A stretch of 16,407 nucleotides of DNA from positions 1-16,407 of the forward strand of contig DXWL01000038.1 of NCBI GenBank assembly GCA_019416865.1. The letters run 5' to 3'. The translations under genes were made by a program, and so were the position numbers. Each line of letters starts with the position of its first letter. Position 1 is the stretch's first letter. The notes under the pieces were generated by a model, which made no database searches, was not told the DNA's origin, and saw only the letters and a program-made list of their open reading frames with translations. Positions 1 to 7,521 of the stretch are shown piece after piece. This DNA comes from Fusobacterium sp. (GTDB lineage: Bacteria; Fusobacteriota; Fusobacteriia; Fusobacteriales; Fusobacteriaceae).

Positions 1-21
1 CCTTAAATCCCTTTATTTTTT

Positions 22-50
22 TATTTATTTTTTTAAATAAATATTTTTTT
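22..50 (+). terminator. possible weak AT-only terminator of an upstream gene
   Basis: A 9-bp perfect inverted repeat (arms 22-30 and 35-43, loop TTTT) is followed by seven T. The stem is entirely A:T, so it would be unstable and may simply be low-complexity AT sequence. It lies where the end of an upstream transcription unit would be expected, but that gene is outside the window. Confidence 0.25.
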
Positions 51-138
51 ATTTTTTCTCTCTTATTACTATTCATTATCCCATAATGGTTAAGTTGTCA
101 AATACTTTTTTTGAATAGTTGTAAAAAGGAAATTATAC

Positions 139-167
139 TTGCAATTTTTTGGAAAAAATACTAATAT
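139..167 (+). promoter_or_regulatory. nrdD promoter (-35 TTGCAA, -10 TAATAT)
   Basis: TTGCAA at 139-144 and TAATAT at 162-167 are separated by exactly 17 bp, a good sigma-70-type match. Transcription would start near 174, giving a 5' UTR of about 85 nt that contains the NrdR-like palindrome. The -10 element also overlaps a degenerate second NrdR-like site, which would make repression by occlusion straightforward. Confidence 0.6.
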
Positions 168-174
168 GTAGTAG
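158..174. promoter_or_regulatory. degenerate second NrdR-like box over the -10
   Basis: The left half (C161, T162, A163) and right half (T169, A170, G171, T172) resemble the two halves of an NrdR box but are one base too far apart. The site starts 32-33 bp before the good box at 191-206. NrdR boxes are known to occur as tandem pairs about 31-32 bp apart, so position favours a real but weak half of a pair. The sequence match alone would not support a call. Confidence 0.35.
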
Positions 175-186
175 TGAATTTTGAAA

Positions 187-217
187 AGGAACACAAGATA
201 TTGTGTTCCTCTTTTAT
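187..217 (+). repeat. 5' UTR hairpin containing the NrdR box
   Basis: GGAACACAA (188-196) and TTGTGTTCC (201-209) are perfect complements around a GATA loop, with A187-T210 adding a tenth pair. TCTTTTAT follows. In RNA this is a stable hairpin just downstream of the predicted start, and the short U-rich tail could give weak termination. The symmetry runs beyond the 16-bp NrdR box, so the element may be an operator, an RNA structure, or both. Confidence 0.5.
191..206. promoter_or_regulatory. NrdR box (ribonucleotide reductase repressor site)
   Basis: The 16-bp palindrome ACACAAGATATTGTGT matches the known NrdR-box pattern (ACAC, A/T, A, central AT-rich bases, T, A/T, GTGT) with one deviation in the centre. 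NrdR is the ATP/dATP-sensing repressor of bacterial ribonucleotide reductase operons. A site between promoter and nrdD is where one is expected. nrdR itself is not in the window. Confidence 0.65.
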
Positions 218-259
218 GAAATAAATAAAAATTTATAAATATTTTTAAGGAGAAGTGGC

Positions 260-2452
260 ATGGTAGAGAGAGTAGTAAAGAGGGATGGAGAGGTTGTTCC
301 TTTTGTAAAGGAGAGAATAGAAAGAGCAATAACACTTGCAGCACAACAGTCTGAAAGACCTATGGATACAGACACTATAAAAAAGATTGCTTCACAAATA
401 GAAAATCTTGATATAAAACAGCTTGGAGTAGAGGAAATTCAAGACTTAGTTGTAAAAAAACTTATGACTACAAGCAGAAAAGATATTGCTATGCTTTATC
501 AAGGATATAGAGCTGTAATGGCTGATAAAAGAGATAAAGAAAAAAGTATTTATAAACAAATTAATGAGCTTATAGACGCAAGAGATAAGGACCAGATGAA
601 TGAAAATGCTAATAAAGATTCAAAAACTATATCTGTTCAAAGAGATCTTCTTGCAGGAATATCTTCAAAAGATTATTATCTGAATAAGATTCTTCCAAAG
701 CATTTGAAAACTGCCCATGAAAAAGGGGAAATTCATATTCACGATTTAGATTACCTTCTTTTCAGAGAAACAAACTGTGAACTTGTAGATGTGGCAAGAA
801 TGCTTAAAGGTGGATGCAAGATAGGAAATGCTAAAATGCTTGAACCTAATTCTGTAGATGTGGCAGTGGGGCATATTGTTCAAATAATTGCTTCTGTATC
901 TTCAAACACTTATGGAGGATGTTCAATCCCTTATCTTGATAAAGTTTTAGTTCCATATATTATAAAGAGTTTCAAAAAACATTTCAAAAAAGGGCTTAAA
1001 TATATAGAAAGATTAAATGATGAAAGAATAGAAAAAATTATTGGGGAAGAGGATATTGAATATTCAAATAAATCTTTAAAAGAGAGATTTGCCGGAGCTT
1101 TTGAATATGCTTCTGATATGACAGAGGAATCTGTAAAACAAGCTATGCAGGGATTAGAATATGAGATTAACTCTCTTTCAACAGTAAATGGACAAACACC
1201 TTTTACAACAATAGGAATAGGTACAGAAACATCTTGGGAAGGAAGATTGGTTCAAAAATATGTTTTAAAAACAAGAATGGACGGATTTGGAGCTAAAAAA
1301 GAAACAGCTATATTCCCAAAAATAGTTTACGCTACTTGTGAAGGACTTAACTTTAATCCAGAAGATCCTAACTGGGATATTTCACAAATGGCTTTCAGCT
1401 GTATGACAAAATCAATATATCCTGATATTCTTTTTGTTACAAAAGAACAGGTAGAAAAAGGTACAGTTGTGTACCCAATGGGATGCAGAGCCTTTCTTTC
1501 TCCTTGGTATGATAAAGATGGAAAAGAGATTTATTCAGGAAGATTTAACTTTGGTGCTACATCAATCAACCTTCCAAGAATAGCTATTAAAAACAAAGGG
1601 GACGAAGCAGGTTTCTATAAAGAGCTTGACAGAGTTATGGAACTTTGCAAAGAAAACTCAGTGTTCAGAGCAAAATATCTTGAAAACACTCAAGCAGAAA
1701 TAGCACCAATCATTTGGGAAGAGGGAGCATTAGCTCAAAAAAATCCTAAGGATACAATAAAAGATCTTATCTATGGAGGATACTCAACAGTGTCAATAGG
1801 ATATATAGGGCTTAGTGAAGTTTCTCAATTAATTTATGGTGTAGATTTCTCTCAAGATGAGGAAGTTTATGAAAAAACATTTAAAATATTAAAACATATG
1901 GCTGATAAAGTGGCAGAATTTAAAAAGGAAACTAATCTTGGATTTGCTCTTTACGGAACACCAAGTGAATCTTTATGCAACAGATTCTGTAAAATTGATA
2001 AAGAGGAATTTGGAATTGTGCCTATGATTACAGATAAAGGATATTACGATAACTCATTCCATGTGTCTTCACACATAAAAGTAAATCCTTTTGAAAAACT
2101 TAGAATGGAAGCACCAGGACATAAATATTCTTGGGGAGGACATATAAGTTATATTGAAACAGATTCATTGAAAAACAATTTGGAAGCTGTATATGATATA
2201 TTAAAATATGCAAAATCAGTTGGTATTCACTATATGGGAATCAACCAACCAGTTGATAAATGCCATATCTGTGGTTTCTCAGGAGAATTTTTAGCAACAG
2301 AAGAGGGATTTACTTGTCCTAATTGTGGAAACCATGACAGTACTCAGATGAATGTAATAAGAAGAGTATGTGGTTATTTAAGCCAACCAGATGCAAGACC
2401 GTTTAACAGCGGAAAACAAAAAGAGGTAATAGCAAGAGTAAAACATATGTAG
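260..2452 (+). CDS. nrdD: anaerobic (class III) ribonucleoside-triphosphate reductase NrdD
   Basis: Reduces ribonucleoside triphosphates to dNTPs without oxygen, using a glycyl radical installed by NrdG. It is the cytoplasmic source of DNA precursors in anaerobes. The 730 residues are normal for the family. An N-terminal ATP-cone (about residues 2-92) is the allosteric dATP/ATP on-off site. The catalytic ten-stranded barrel follows, including the conserved NGQTPFTTIG segment (310-319). At the C-terminus a Cys4 zinc site (C668, C671, C686, C689) precedes the glycyl-radical loop RRVCGYL (701-707), where G705 is the expected radical residue. ATG 260 is chosen because AAGGAG lies 7 nt upstream and the ATP-cone begins at once. 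nrdG follows after 11 nt, so the two form one operon, probably under NrdR control. No defects seen. Confidence 0.97.
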   Translation: MVERVVKRDGEVVPFVKERIERAITLAAQQSERPMDTDTIKKIASQIENLDIKQLGVEEIQDLVVKKLMTTSRKDIAMLYQGYRAVMADKRDKEKSIYKQINELIDARDKDQMNENANKDSKTISVQRDLLAGISSKDYYLNKILPKHLKTAHEKGEIHIHDLDYLLFRETNCELVDVARMLKGGCKIGNAKMLEPNSVDVAVGHIVQIIASVSSNTYGGCSIPYLDKVLVPYIIKSFKKHFKKGLKYIERLNDERIEKIIGEEDIEYSNKSLKERFAGAFEYASDMTEESVKQAMQGLEYEINSLSTVNGQTPFTTIGIGTETSWEGRLVQKYVLKTRMDGFGAKKETAIFPKIVYATCEGLNFNPEDPNWDISQMAFSCMTKSIYPDILFVTKEQVEKGTVVYPMGCRAFLSPWYDKDGKEIYSGRFNFGATSINLPRIAIKNKGDEAGFYKELDRVMELCKENSVFRAKYLENTQAEIAPIIWEEGALAQKNPKDTIKDLIYGGYSTVSIGYIGLSEVSQLIYGVDFSQDEEVYEKTFKILKHMADKVAEFKKETNLGFALYGTPSESLCNRFCKIDKEEFGIVPMITDKGYYDNSFHVSSHIKVNPFEKLRMEAPGHKYSWGGHISYIETDSLKNNLEAVYDILKYAKSVGIHYMGINQPVDKCHICGFSGEFLATEEGFTCPNCGNHDSTQMNVIRRVCGYLSQPDARPFNSGKQKEVIARVKHM

Positions 2453-2463
2453 GAGATATTGCA

Positions 2464-2976
2464 ATGAATTATTCAGATATAAAATTTACTGATATGATTA
2501 ACGGAAAAGGGATCAGAGTAACATTGTTTGTGAGCGGATGTACACACAGATGTAAGGGATGTTTTAATAAAGAAACATGGGATTCAGAATATGGTGTACC
2601 TTTTACAGAGGAGATACAGGAAAATATTTTGGAATACTTTAAAAGATTTGATTCTGCTATGCAGGGGCTTTCTCTTTTGGGCGGAGATCCCACATACTAT
2701 AAAAATGTAGAGCCTTTGACAGAGTTTACAGCTGAATTTAAAAAGAGATTTCCTAAAAAAAATATCTGGATATGGTCAGGTTTTACATGGGAACAGATAA
2801 TCACTGATCCTAAAAAATATGCTCTTATGAAAAATTGTGATGTTTTAATAGATGGAAAATTTACAGAGGAGCTTAAAGATGTCAGTCTTAAATGGAGAGG
2901 AAGCTCTAACCAAAGAGTTATTGACATTCAAGCTACCATAGAAAATAACAATGAAGTTGTTCTTTACGAAAACTAA
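2464..2976 (+). CDS. nrdG: anaerobic ribonucleotide reductase activating protein NrdG (radical SAM)
   Basis: Radical SAM activase that uses a [4Fe-4S] cluster to cleave S-adenosylmethionine and abstract hydrogen from the C-terminal glycine of NrdD, making the active glycyl-radical enzyme. The CX3CX2C cluster motif is C26, C30, C33 (context GCTHRCKGCFN). The SAM-contacting GGDP at 73-76 corresponds to the GGE/D motif of the superfamily. The 170 residues match the compact NrdG class. Its Shine-Dalgarno AGGAG overlaps the TAG stop of nrdD (stop 2450-2452), so the two cistrons are probably translationally coupled. A strong terminator follows 9 nt after the stop codon, closing the nrdDG operon. 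Confidence 0.95.
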   Translation: MNYSDIKFTDMINGKGIRVTLFVSGCTHRCKGCFNKETWDSEYGVPFTEEIQENILEYFKRFDSAMQGLSLLGGDPTYYKNVEPLTEFTAEFKKRFPKKNIWIWSGFTWEQIITDPKKYALMKNCDVLIDGKFTEELKDVSLKWRGSSNQRVIDIQATIENNNEVVLYEN

Positions 2977-2985
2977 AATATTAAT

Positions 2986-3024
2986 AAAGGGTTGTTGCAT
3001 TTATAAAATGCAACAGCTCTTTTT
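2986..3024 (+). terminator. nrdDG operon terminator
   Basis: Arms 2986-3002 and 3006-3022 form a 17-bp stem with a 3-nt loop; the inner ten pairs (TGTTGCATTT / AAATGCAACA) are perfect and the outer part has two G-U pairs. The 3' arm runs into TTTTT. The core resembles the partial element at the window's right edge (GGGGCTGTTGCAAAT). Confidence 0.88.
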
Positions 3025-3054
3025 ATATTTAATCTTTTTATTTTAAAAGAGCTA

Positions 3055-3083
3055 TTGACTTTTTAAAATTTTTGAGCTATATA
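3055..3083 (+). promoter_or_regulatory. autotransporter promoter (-35 TTGACT, -10 TATATA)
   Basis: TTGACT at 3055-3060 and TATATA at 3078-3083 are separated by 17 bp. Transcription starting near 3090 leaves a long 5' UTR of about 135 nt that is almost entirely A/T. Two copies of GAGCTAT (3049-3055 and 3074-3080), 25 bp apart, straddle the promoter and could be a binding site, though this is only a positional observation. Confidence 0.6.
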
Positions 3084-3138
3084 TAAAATATAGGAGAATG
3101 TATATTTAAGTATAATTAATTAAAATTATTTATACAAG

Positions 3139-3192
3139 TTTTTTATAAAAAAATAATACTCGTTATTTGCGTTTTTTTTATAAAAAATAATA
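3139..3192 (+). repeat. AT direct repeat in the autotransporter leader
   Basis: A near-identical unit of about 20 bp occurs twice: 3139-3158 (T6-A-T-A7-TAATA) and 3172-3192 (T8-A-T-A6-TAATA). The copies flank CTCGTTATTTGCG, the only G/C-containing stretch nearby. Each T-run/A-run is itself palindromic. The homopolymers differ in length between copies, as expected of slippage-prone tracts. They sit between promoter and start codon, where length changes could alter expression. Confidence 0.7.
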
Positions 3193-3225
3193 AAAAATTA
3201 ATATTTTTTTATGGAGGGATATTAT

Positions 3226-5553
3226 ATGAGAAATTATGTCAGTACAGAAAAATCATTAAAAAGATGGTTAAAAATGAGAGTTAAAATAACGATGGCAACA
3301 GTTGTAGGATTCTTAATTGCAGGAACTGTAGCAATGGGAGCAACGGCAGAAGAATATAAAGATAAACCTATTGTAGTAAATTCAGGGCAAAATGTTTCTA
3401 TAACAGAAGATTTTAGTACAAATATAGAATTTGTGAATGCAGAAAAACCTAAAGATAATCCTAGTAATATCTATGGAATAAGAGTAAATAATGGAGGAAA
3501 ATTTGAAATAGATGGAAAAAATATTGCTTTGAATGTAGATTCAAATGTGGATACTTTTATAGATAATCAAGGAAAAGAACAAGGAGTCCAGTTAGCTGGA
3601 TTAATGGTCACTGCAAATTCTGAAGGAGCAGGAACTACAAGATTGGGAAAAGAAGATACAGAAGAAATAAAAGTTAATATAAATAGTAAAAAACAAGCCA
3701 TTGGATTAGCAGCTAGAGGTAATGGAAATGACAATAAAGGAAGTGCATTGCTAGAAGTTAATGGAAAAAATTTAAATGTAACAGTCAAGTCTACAGATTC
3801 GTGGTCTTATGGTATAATAGCTCAAAACTCTTCTACAGAGTCAGCAGAAGAAAATAGAGCAACAGTTATAATAAATGCTGAAAATACAGTAGTAAATGCA
3901 GAAGGAAAAGATGGTGGAGGATCAGGATTAGCTGCTTTATCACAAGGTATTTTAGAGGTAAATGGAAATTTAACTGTTACAGCAGATGCTGCTATAACTA
4001 CTAGAGGAAAATCCTCAATAATTATTAATAAAAACAATGACAAAACAATAAAATTAAATGGAAATATAGATTTTTCTTATGATGCAGAAACTTCTGGAAC
4101 AACAATTGAATCAGGAGTAATATTAAATTTATCTAATGAAAGTTCATATTTAAATGGAAAAATTACTCCAACAGGGAATGCTCCTGAAGGAAAAGATAAA
4201 GTAACTGGAATGAAATTAGGACTTTCTAATGGAGGAACTTGGAAAGTAACAGGAGATAGTTTTGTTAATGATTTAACAATGAACGGCGGAATACTTGAAG
4301 TAACTGATGATGTAGATAATATTAATGTAGACAGACTTCATGGAAACAATGGTACAGCACTATTTGCAGCTTCAGTAAATGGAGAAGAAATAGAAGTTAC
4401 AGATGGAAAGCTTAATATTAGCGAAGTAAAAGATAATACAAATCTTGAAGTAGGGCTATCAGGAGTAAACACTGATGATTTAGCAGAAAATAATATAAAA
4501 GCAGAAACTGCTCTTGAAAAATTAACAAATAAAGTAGTTGGTAAAGATGGAGCTAATATTGAAAATATAGACCAAACATTATTTGTAGATGGTGGAACTT
4601 TAACAGGAAAAGTTACAGCTGATTTAGAAAATGGAAAAGTTACTAATATTCAACAAGCAAAAGATACTCCTACAACAGAAGCTATCAGAGATTTAACAGC
4701 TATTAATTACCTATCTTGGAAACAAGAGATGGGAAGTTTAACTCAAAGAATGGGAGAATTAAGAGATTCTTCAGCTGAACACGGAGTATGGGCTAGAATA
4801 TATGGCGGAAAAGTAGAAAATGGAAGTCAATATGATAACGAATATCAAACTTACCAAGTTGGATATGATAAAAAATATACAGTTGATAATGGAAGAGTTT
4901 ACTTAGGATACTTAGTAAGCTACACAGACGGAGAAACTGACTACAGCTATGGGACTGGAGAAAACTATTCAGTAGGTGCTGGAATCTATGCAACATGGAT
5001 GAATAACAATGGACACTATGTTGATGTTCTTTACAAAGTAAGCCGTCTAAATAATAAATTTGATATGAATGATACAGAAAAACTTAAAGGAGATTATGAT
5101 ACTTATGGAATCAGTTTAAGTGCTGAATACGGTAAGAGATTTGACATCACTGATAAATGGTTTGCTGAACCAAGTGTTGGAATGCATTTAGGAAGATTGG
5201 GAGATGAAACTTATACTACAGATTCTGGAATAGAAATATCTCAAGATTCTATCTACACTGCTGAAGGAAGAATTGGAGCAGCAGTTGGATATAAATTCAG
5301 CGATAAAGGAAATGTATATGCAAGAACTCATGTTGTAAAAGAATTTGCAGGAGATGTTGATACAGAATATGAAAGAAACGGAGTGTATGCTTCAACATCA
5401 GAAGATTTTGGAGATACTTGGTTTGAATTTGGAGTTGGAGCAAACTATAGATTTACAGAAAATATGAATGTATATGCAGATATTGAAAGAACAGGAGATT
5501 CTACAGTTGAAACTAAGTGGCAAGGTAACTTAGGATTCAGATATGAGTTCTAA
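3226..5553 (+). CDS. autotransporter (type Va) outer-membrane protein
   Basis: A 775-residue secreted surface protein that would cross the inner membrane by Sec and display its N-terminal passenger through its own C-terminal barrel. Residues 1-45 form a long signal sequence: a charged stretch (about 1-20), a hydrophobic core (VVGFLIAGTVAMGA) and probable cleavage near ATA. The passenger (about 45-495) is rich in Asn, Gly, Thr and Val with beta-helix-like spacing, has no cysteine and shows no serine-protease GDSGS motif. A helix (about 495-516) leads into the barrel (about 518-775, from EHGVWARIYGG), which ends in an aromatic residue (RYEF), as outer-membrane barrels do. ATG 3226 is preferred: GGAGGG sits 7 nt before it, whereas ATG 3211 overlaps that site. 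It has its own promoter and terminator. The family call is firm; an adhesin role is only a guess. Confidence 0.9.
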   Translation: MRNYVSTEKSLKRWLKMRVKITMATVVGFLIAGTVAMGATAEEYKDKPIVVNSGQNVSITEDFSTNIEFVNAEKPKDNPSNIYGIRVNNGGKFEIDGKNIALNVDSNVDTFIDNQGKEQGVQLAGLMVTANSEGAGTTRLGKEDTEEIKVNINSKKQAIGLAARGNGNDNKGSALLEVNGKNLNVTVKSTDSWSYGIIAQNSSTESAEENRATVIINAENTVVNAEGKDGGGSGLAALSQGILEVNGNLTVTADAAITTRGKSSIIINKNNDKTIKLNGNIDFSYDAETSGTTIESGVILNLSNESSYLNGKITPTGNAPEGKDKVTGMKLGLSNGGTWKVTGDSFVNDLTMNGGILEVTDDVDNINVDRLHGNNGTALFAASVNGEEIEVTDGKLNISEVKDNTNLEVGLSGVNTDDLAENNIKAETALEKLTNKVVGKDGANIENIDQTLFVDGGTLTGKVTADLENGKVTNIQQAKDTPTTEAIRDLTAINYLSWKQEMGSLTQRMGELRDSSAEHGVWARIYGGKVENGSQYDNEYQTYQVGYDKKYTVDNGRVYLGYLVSYTDGETDYSYGTGENYSVGAGIYATWMNNNGHYVDVLYKVSRLNNKFDMNDTEKLKGDYDTYGISLSAEYGKRFDITDKWFAEPSVGMHLGRLGDETYTTDSGIEISQDSIYTAEGRIGAAVGYKFSDKGNVYARTHVVKEFAGDVDTEYERNGVYASTSEDFGDTWFEFGVGANYRFTENMNVYADIERTGDSTVETKWQGNLGFRYEF

Positions 5554-5579
5554 AAATAAAATCTTTTAATAATTTAAAT

Positions 5580-5616
5580 AAACAGAGTTTGATAAATTGT
5601 CAGGCTCTGTTTTTTT
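5580..5616 (+). terminator. autotransporter gene terminator
   Basis: Arms 5580-5592 and 5600-5612 pair over 13 bp (outer AAACAGAG/CTCTGTTT perfect, then two G-U pairs, then TGA/TCA) around a 7-nt loop. A continuous T-run extends to 5616. Confidence 0.85.
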
Positions 5617-5645
5617 ATAAAAGTAATAAAATCTATGAAAAAACC

Positions 5646-5684
5646 TTGCAAGATATTTACTTTTTTTAAAATATGTGTTAATCT
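5646..5684 (+). promoter_or_regulatory. candidate promoter region for the phosphate transporter
   Basis: Two overlapping solutions are visible: TTGCAA (5646-5651) with AAATAT (5669-5674), and TTTACT (5656-5661) with TAATCT (5679-5684), each with a 17-bp spacer. Both are imperfect in this AT-rich sequence and I cannot choose between them. A promoter is expected here because a strong terminator precedes it. Confidence 0.35.
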
Positions 5685-5723
5685 TTTAATTGGTGTAAAT
5701 TTATAAAATATTCGGGAGGTACA

Positions 5724-7349
5724 ATGTACTTAAATATTATCTTCAATGTTGTTGGAGGACTGGGTATTTTCCTTTACGGGATGGAAAATATGTCAGGGGG
5801 AATGCAGAAACTTGCAGGAAAAAGATTGAAGAAGATATTGGCAGCACTTACTACAAACAGAATAATGGCAGTCCTTATGGGGATATTTGTAACAATGCTT
5901 GTCCAGTCATCTTCTGTAAGCACGGTAATGACAATCGGGTTTGTTAATGCCTCGCTGCTTACTTTGAAACAAGCTCTTGGAGTTATTCTTGGGGCAAATA
6001 TAGGTACAACTGTAACAGGTTGGCTTTTAGTTTTGAATATTGGGAAATATGGGCTTCCTATAACGGGAGCTGCGGCAATATCTTATGTGTTCTTCAGAAG
6101 TGATAAAGCAAGAACAAGAGCTCTTACAATTATGGGGCTTGGGCTTATTTTCTTAGGGCTTGATCTTATGAGCAACGGTTTAAAACCTATAAGAAGTATG
6201 CCGGAATTTATTGAACTTTTTAAATTGTTTAATGCAGACACATATTTTGGAGCAGTAAAAGTTGCTTGTATCGGAGCTTTGATTACAGGAATAGTTCAGT
6301 CATCAGCGGCAACACTGGGTATAACAATTACTCTTGCTGTACAGGGGCTTATAGATTATCCTACAGCAGTTGCATTGGTACTTGGTGAAAATGTAGGAAC
6401 AACAATTACAGCTTTTCTGGCTTCTCTTGGAGCTACTACAAATGCAAAAAGAGCAGCATATGCACATACAATAATAAATATAATCGGGGTTATTTGGGTA
6501 ACATCTATTTTCCCTCTTTATATAAAATTTTTAGGGCATATAGTTGATGTAGAAAGCAATATAACATTTGGTATAGCAACAGCACATACAATGTTTAATG
6601 TATTGAATGTAGTTCTTTTTATTCCGTTTACTGGGCCTTTATCAACTTTCCTTACTAAGCTTGTAAAAGACAGTGGAAAATCAAATGAAAAGGTTACAAA
6701 ACTTGATAAACTTATGGTGGGAACACCAAGTGTTGTAGTTGGACAAACAAAGATAGAAGTACTTACAATGGGACAGCATATAAAAGAGATGATGTTTGCT
6801 CTTGAAGAAACTTTAGCAAAGAATGAGATGATACCTGATTCAAAACTTGCAAGGCTTCAAAAATTGGAAAATGATTTGGATCTTTATCAAAAAGAGGTAA
6901 CAGATGTAAACTTCCTAATACTTAATAAGGATTTAACAGATTCCATGAGAGAGGAAACAAGAAAGAACCTTGAAGTGTGTGATGAGTATGAAACAATAAG
7001 TGATTATCTGATGAGAATAGCAAAATCTATAAGAAAGATTCAGGATCACGATATAAAAATAAATGATAAAGCAAGAAAAACATTATTTGATCTTAATGAA
7101 AATATAGAGATACTTTTTAGAGAGATAAACATCTCTTATGAAACAAAAGATAAAGAAAGATTTATAAAAGCTATTAAAAAAGCTAATGAGATAACAGAGA
7201 AGTTCAGAGAAGCAAGAAACTTCCACCTTGAAAATGTAAAAGGTGAAACATCAGCAGTATTCAGTACAAGCTATATGGATATATTAAATCATTACAGAAG
7301 AATTAGAGATCATATCTTTAACATCATAGAAGTATTTACAAGATTATAA
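5724..7349 (+). CDS. Na+/phosphate cotransporter family protein with PhoU-like C-terminal domain
   Basis: Membrane protein of the NptA/NaPi-II (Na/Pi cotransporter) family, predicted to move inorganic phosphate with sodium. The hydrophobic half (about 1-312) contains the family's inverted repeat: QSSS (61-64) with GANIGTT (90-96), and QSSA (192-195) with GENVGTT (221-227). In the family the two QSS motifs form the substrate and sodium sites. The rest (about 345-541) is charged, helical and PhoU-like, a known bacterial arrangement likely to regulate transport from the cytoplasmic side. GGGAGGT lies a few bases before ATG 5724. It is monocistronic, between the terminators at 5580-5616 and 7357-7417. 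The family is clear; phosphate as substrate is inferred from homology. Confidence 0.88.
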   Translation: MYLNIIFNVVGGLGIFLYGMENMSGGMQKLAGKRLKKILAALTTNRIMAVLMGIFVTMLVQSSSVSTVMTIGFVNASLLTLKQALGVILGANIGTTVTGWLLVLNIGKYGLPITGAAAISYVFFRSDKARTRALTIMGLGLIFLGLDLMSNGLKPIRSMPEFIELFKLFNADTYFGAVKVACIGALITGIVQSSAATLGITITLAVQGLIDYPTAVALVLGENVGTTITAFLASLGATTNAKRAAYAHTIINIIGVIWVTSIFPLYIKFLGHIVDVESNITFGIATAHTMFNVLNVVLFIPFTGPLSTFLTKLVKDSGKSNEKVTKLDKLMVGTPSVVVGQTKIEVLTMGQHIKEMMFALEETLAKNEMIPDSKLARLQKLENDLDLYQKEVTDVNFLILNKDLTDSMREETRKNLEVCDEYETISDYLMRIAKSIRKIQDHDIKINDKARKTLFDLNENIEILFREINISYETKDKERFIKAIKKANEITEKFREARNFHLENVKGETSAVFSTSYMDILNHYRRIRDHIFNIIEVFTRL

Positions 7350-7356
7350 TATTTGG

Positions 7357-7417
7357 AAAAAGAACTGTTATATATTTGTAAAAAATAAAATTTTTATAAA
7401 TATAGCAGTTCTTTTTT
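7357..7417 (+). terminator. long-stem terminator after the phosphate transporter
   Basis: An outer 11-bp perfect stem (AAAAAGAACTG 7357-7367 with CAGTTCTTTTT 7406-7416) and one T-G pair are followed by a 2-nt bulge and an inner 14-bp AT stem (7371-7384 with 7391-7404, one G-U). A T-run closes it. The inner loop region contains a 19-nt string repeated exactly at 16369-16387. Confidence 0.85.
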
Positions 7418-7469
7418 ATTTTTTCTTGAATAGAAATAAAAGAGATGATACTATAAGAATAATGGATAA

Positions 7470-7499
7470 ATAAAAAACGGCTGATTTTACTCAGCCGTT
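7470..7499 (-). terminator. symporter gene terminator (minus strand)
   Basis: Read on the minus strand, AACGGCTGA and TCAGCCGTT form a 9-bp perfect, relatively GC-rich stem with a 6-nt loop, followed by TTTTTATTTAT. It begins 22 bases beyond the stop codon of the minus-strand symporter, and separates the convergent transcripts together with the terminator at 7357-7417. Confidence 0.88.
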
Positions 7500-7521
7500 G
7501 ATTTAAAAGTTAAAGATTAAC

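Noticed and set aside
3211..3225. Autotransporter start at ATG 3211
   Set aside because: Those bases contain the GGAGGG ribosome site for ATG 3226, and 3211 itself has only AT sequence upstream.
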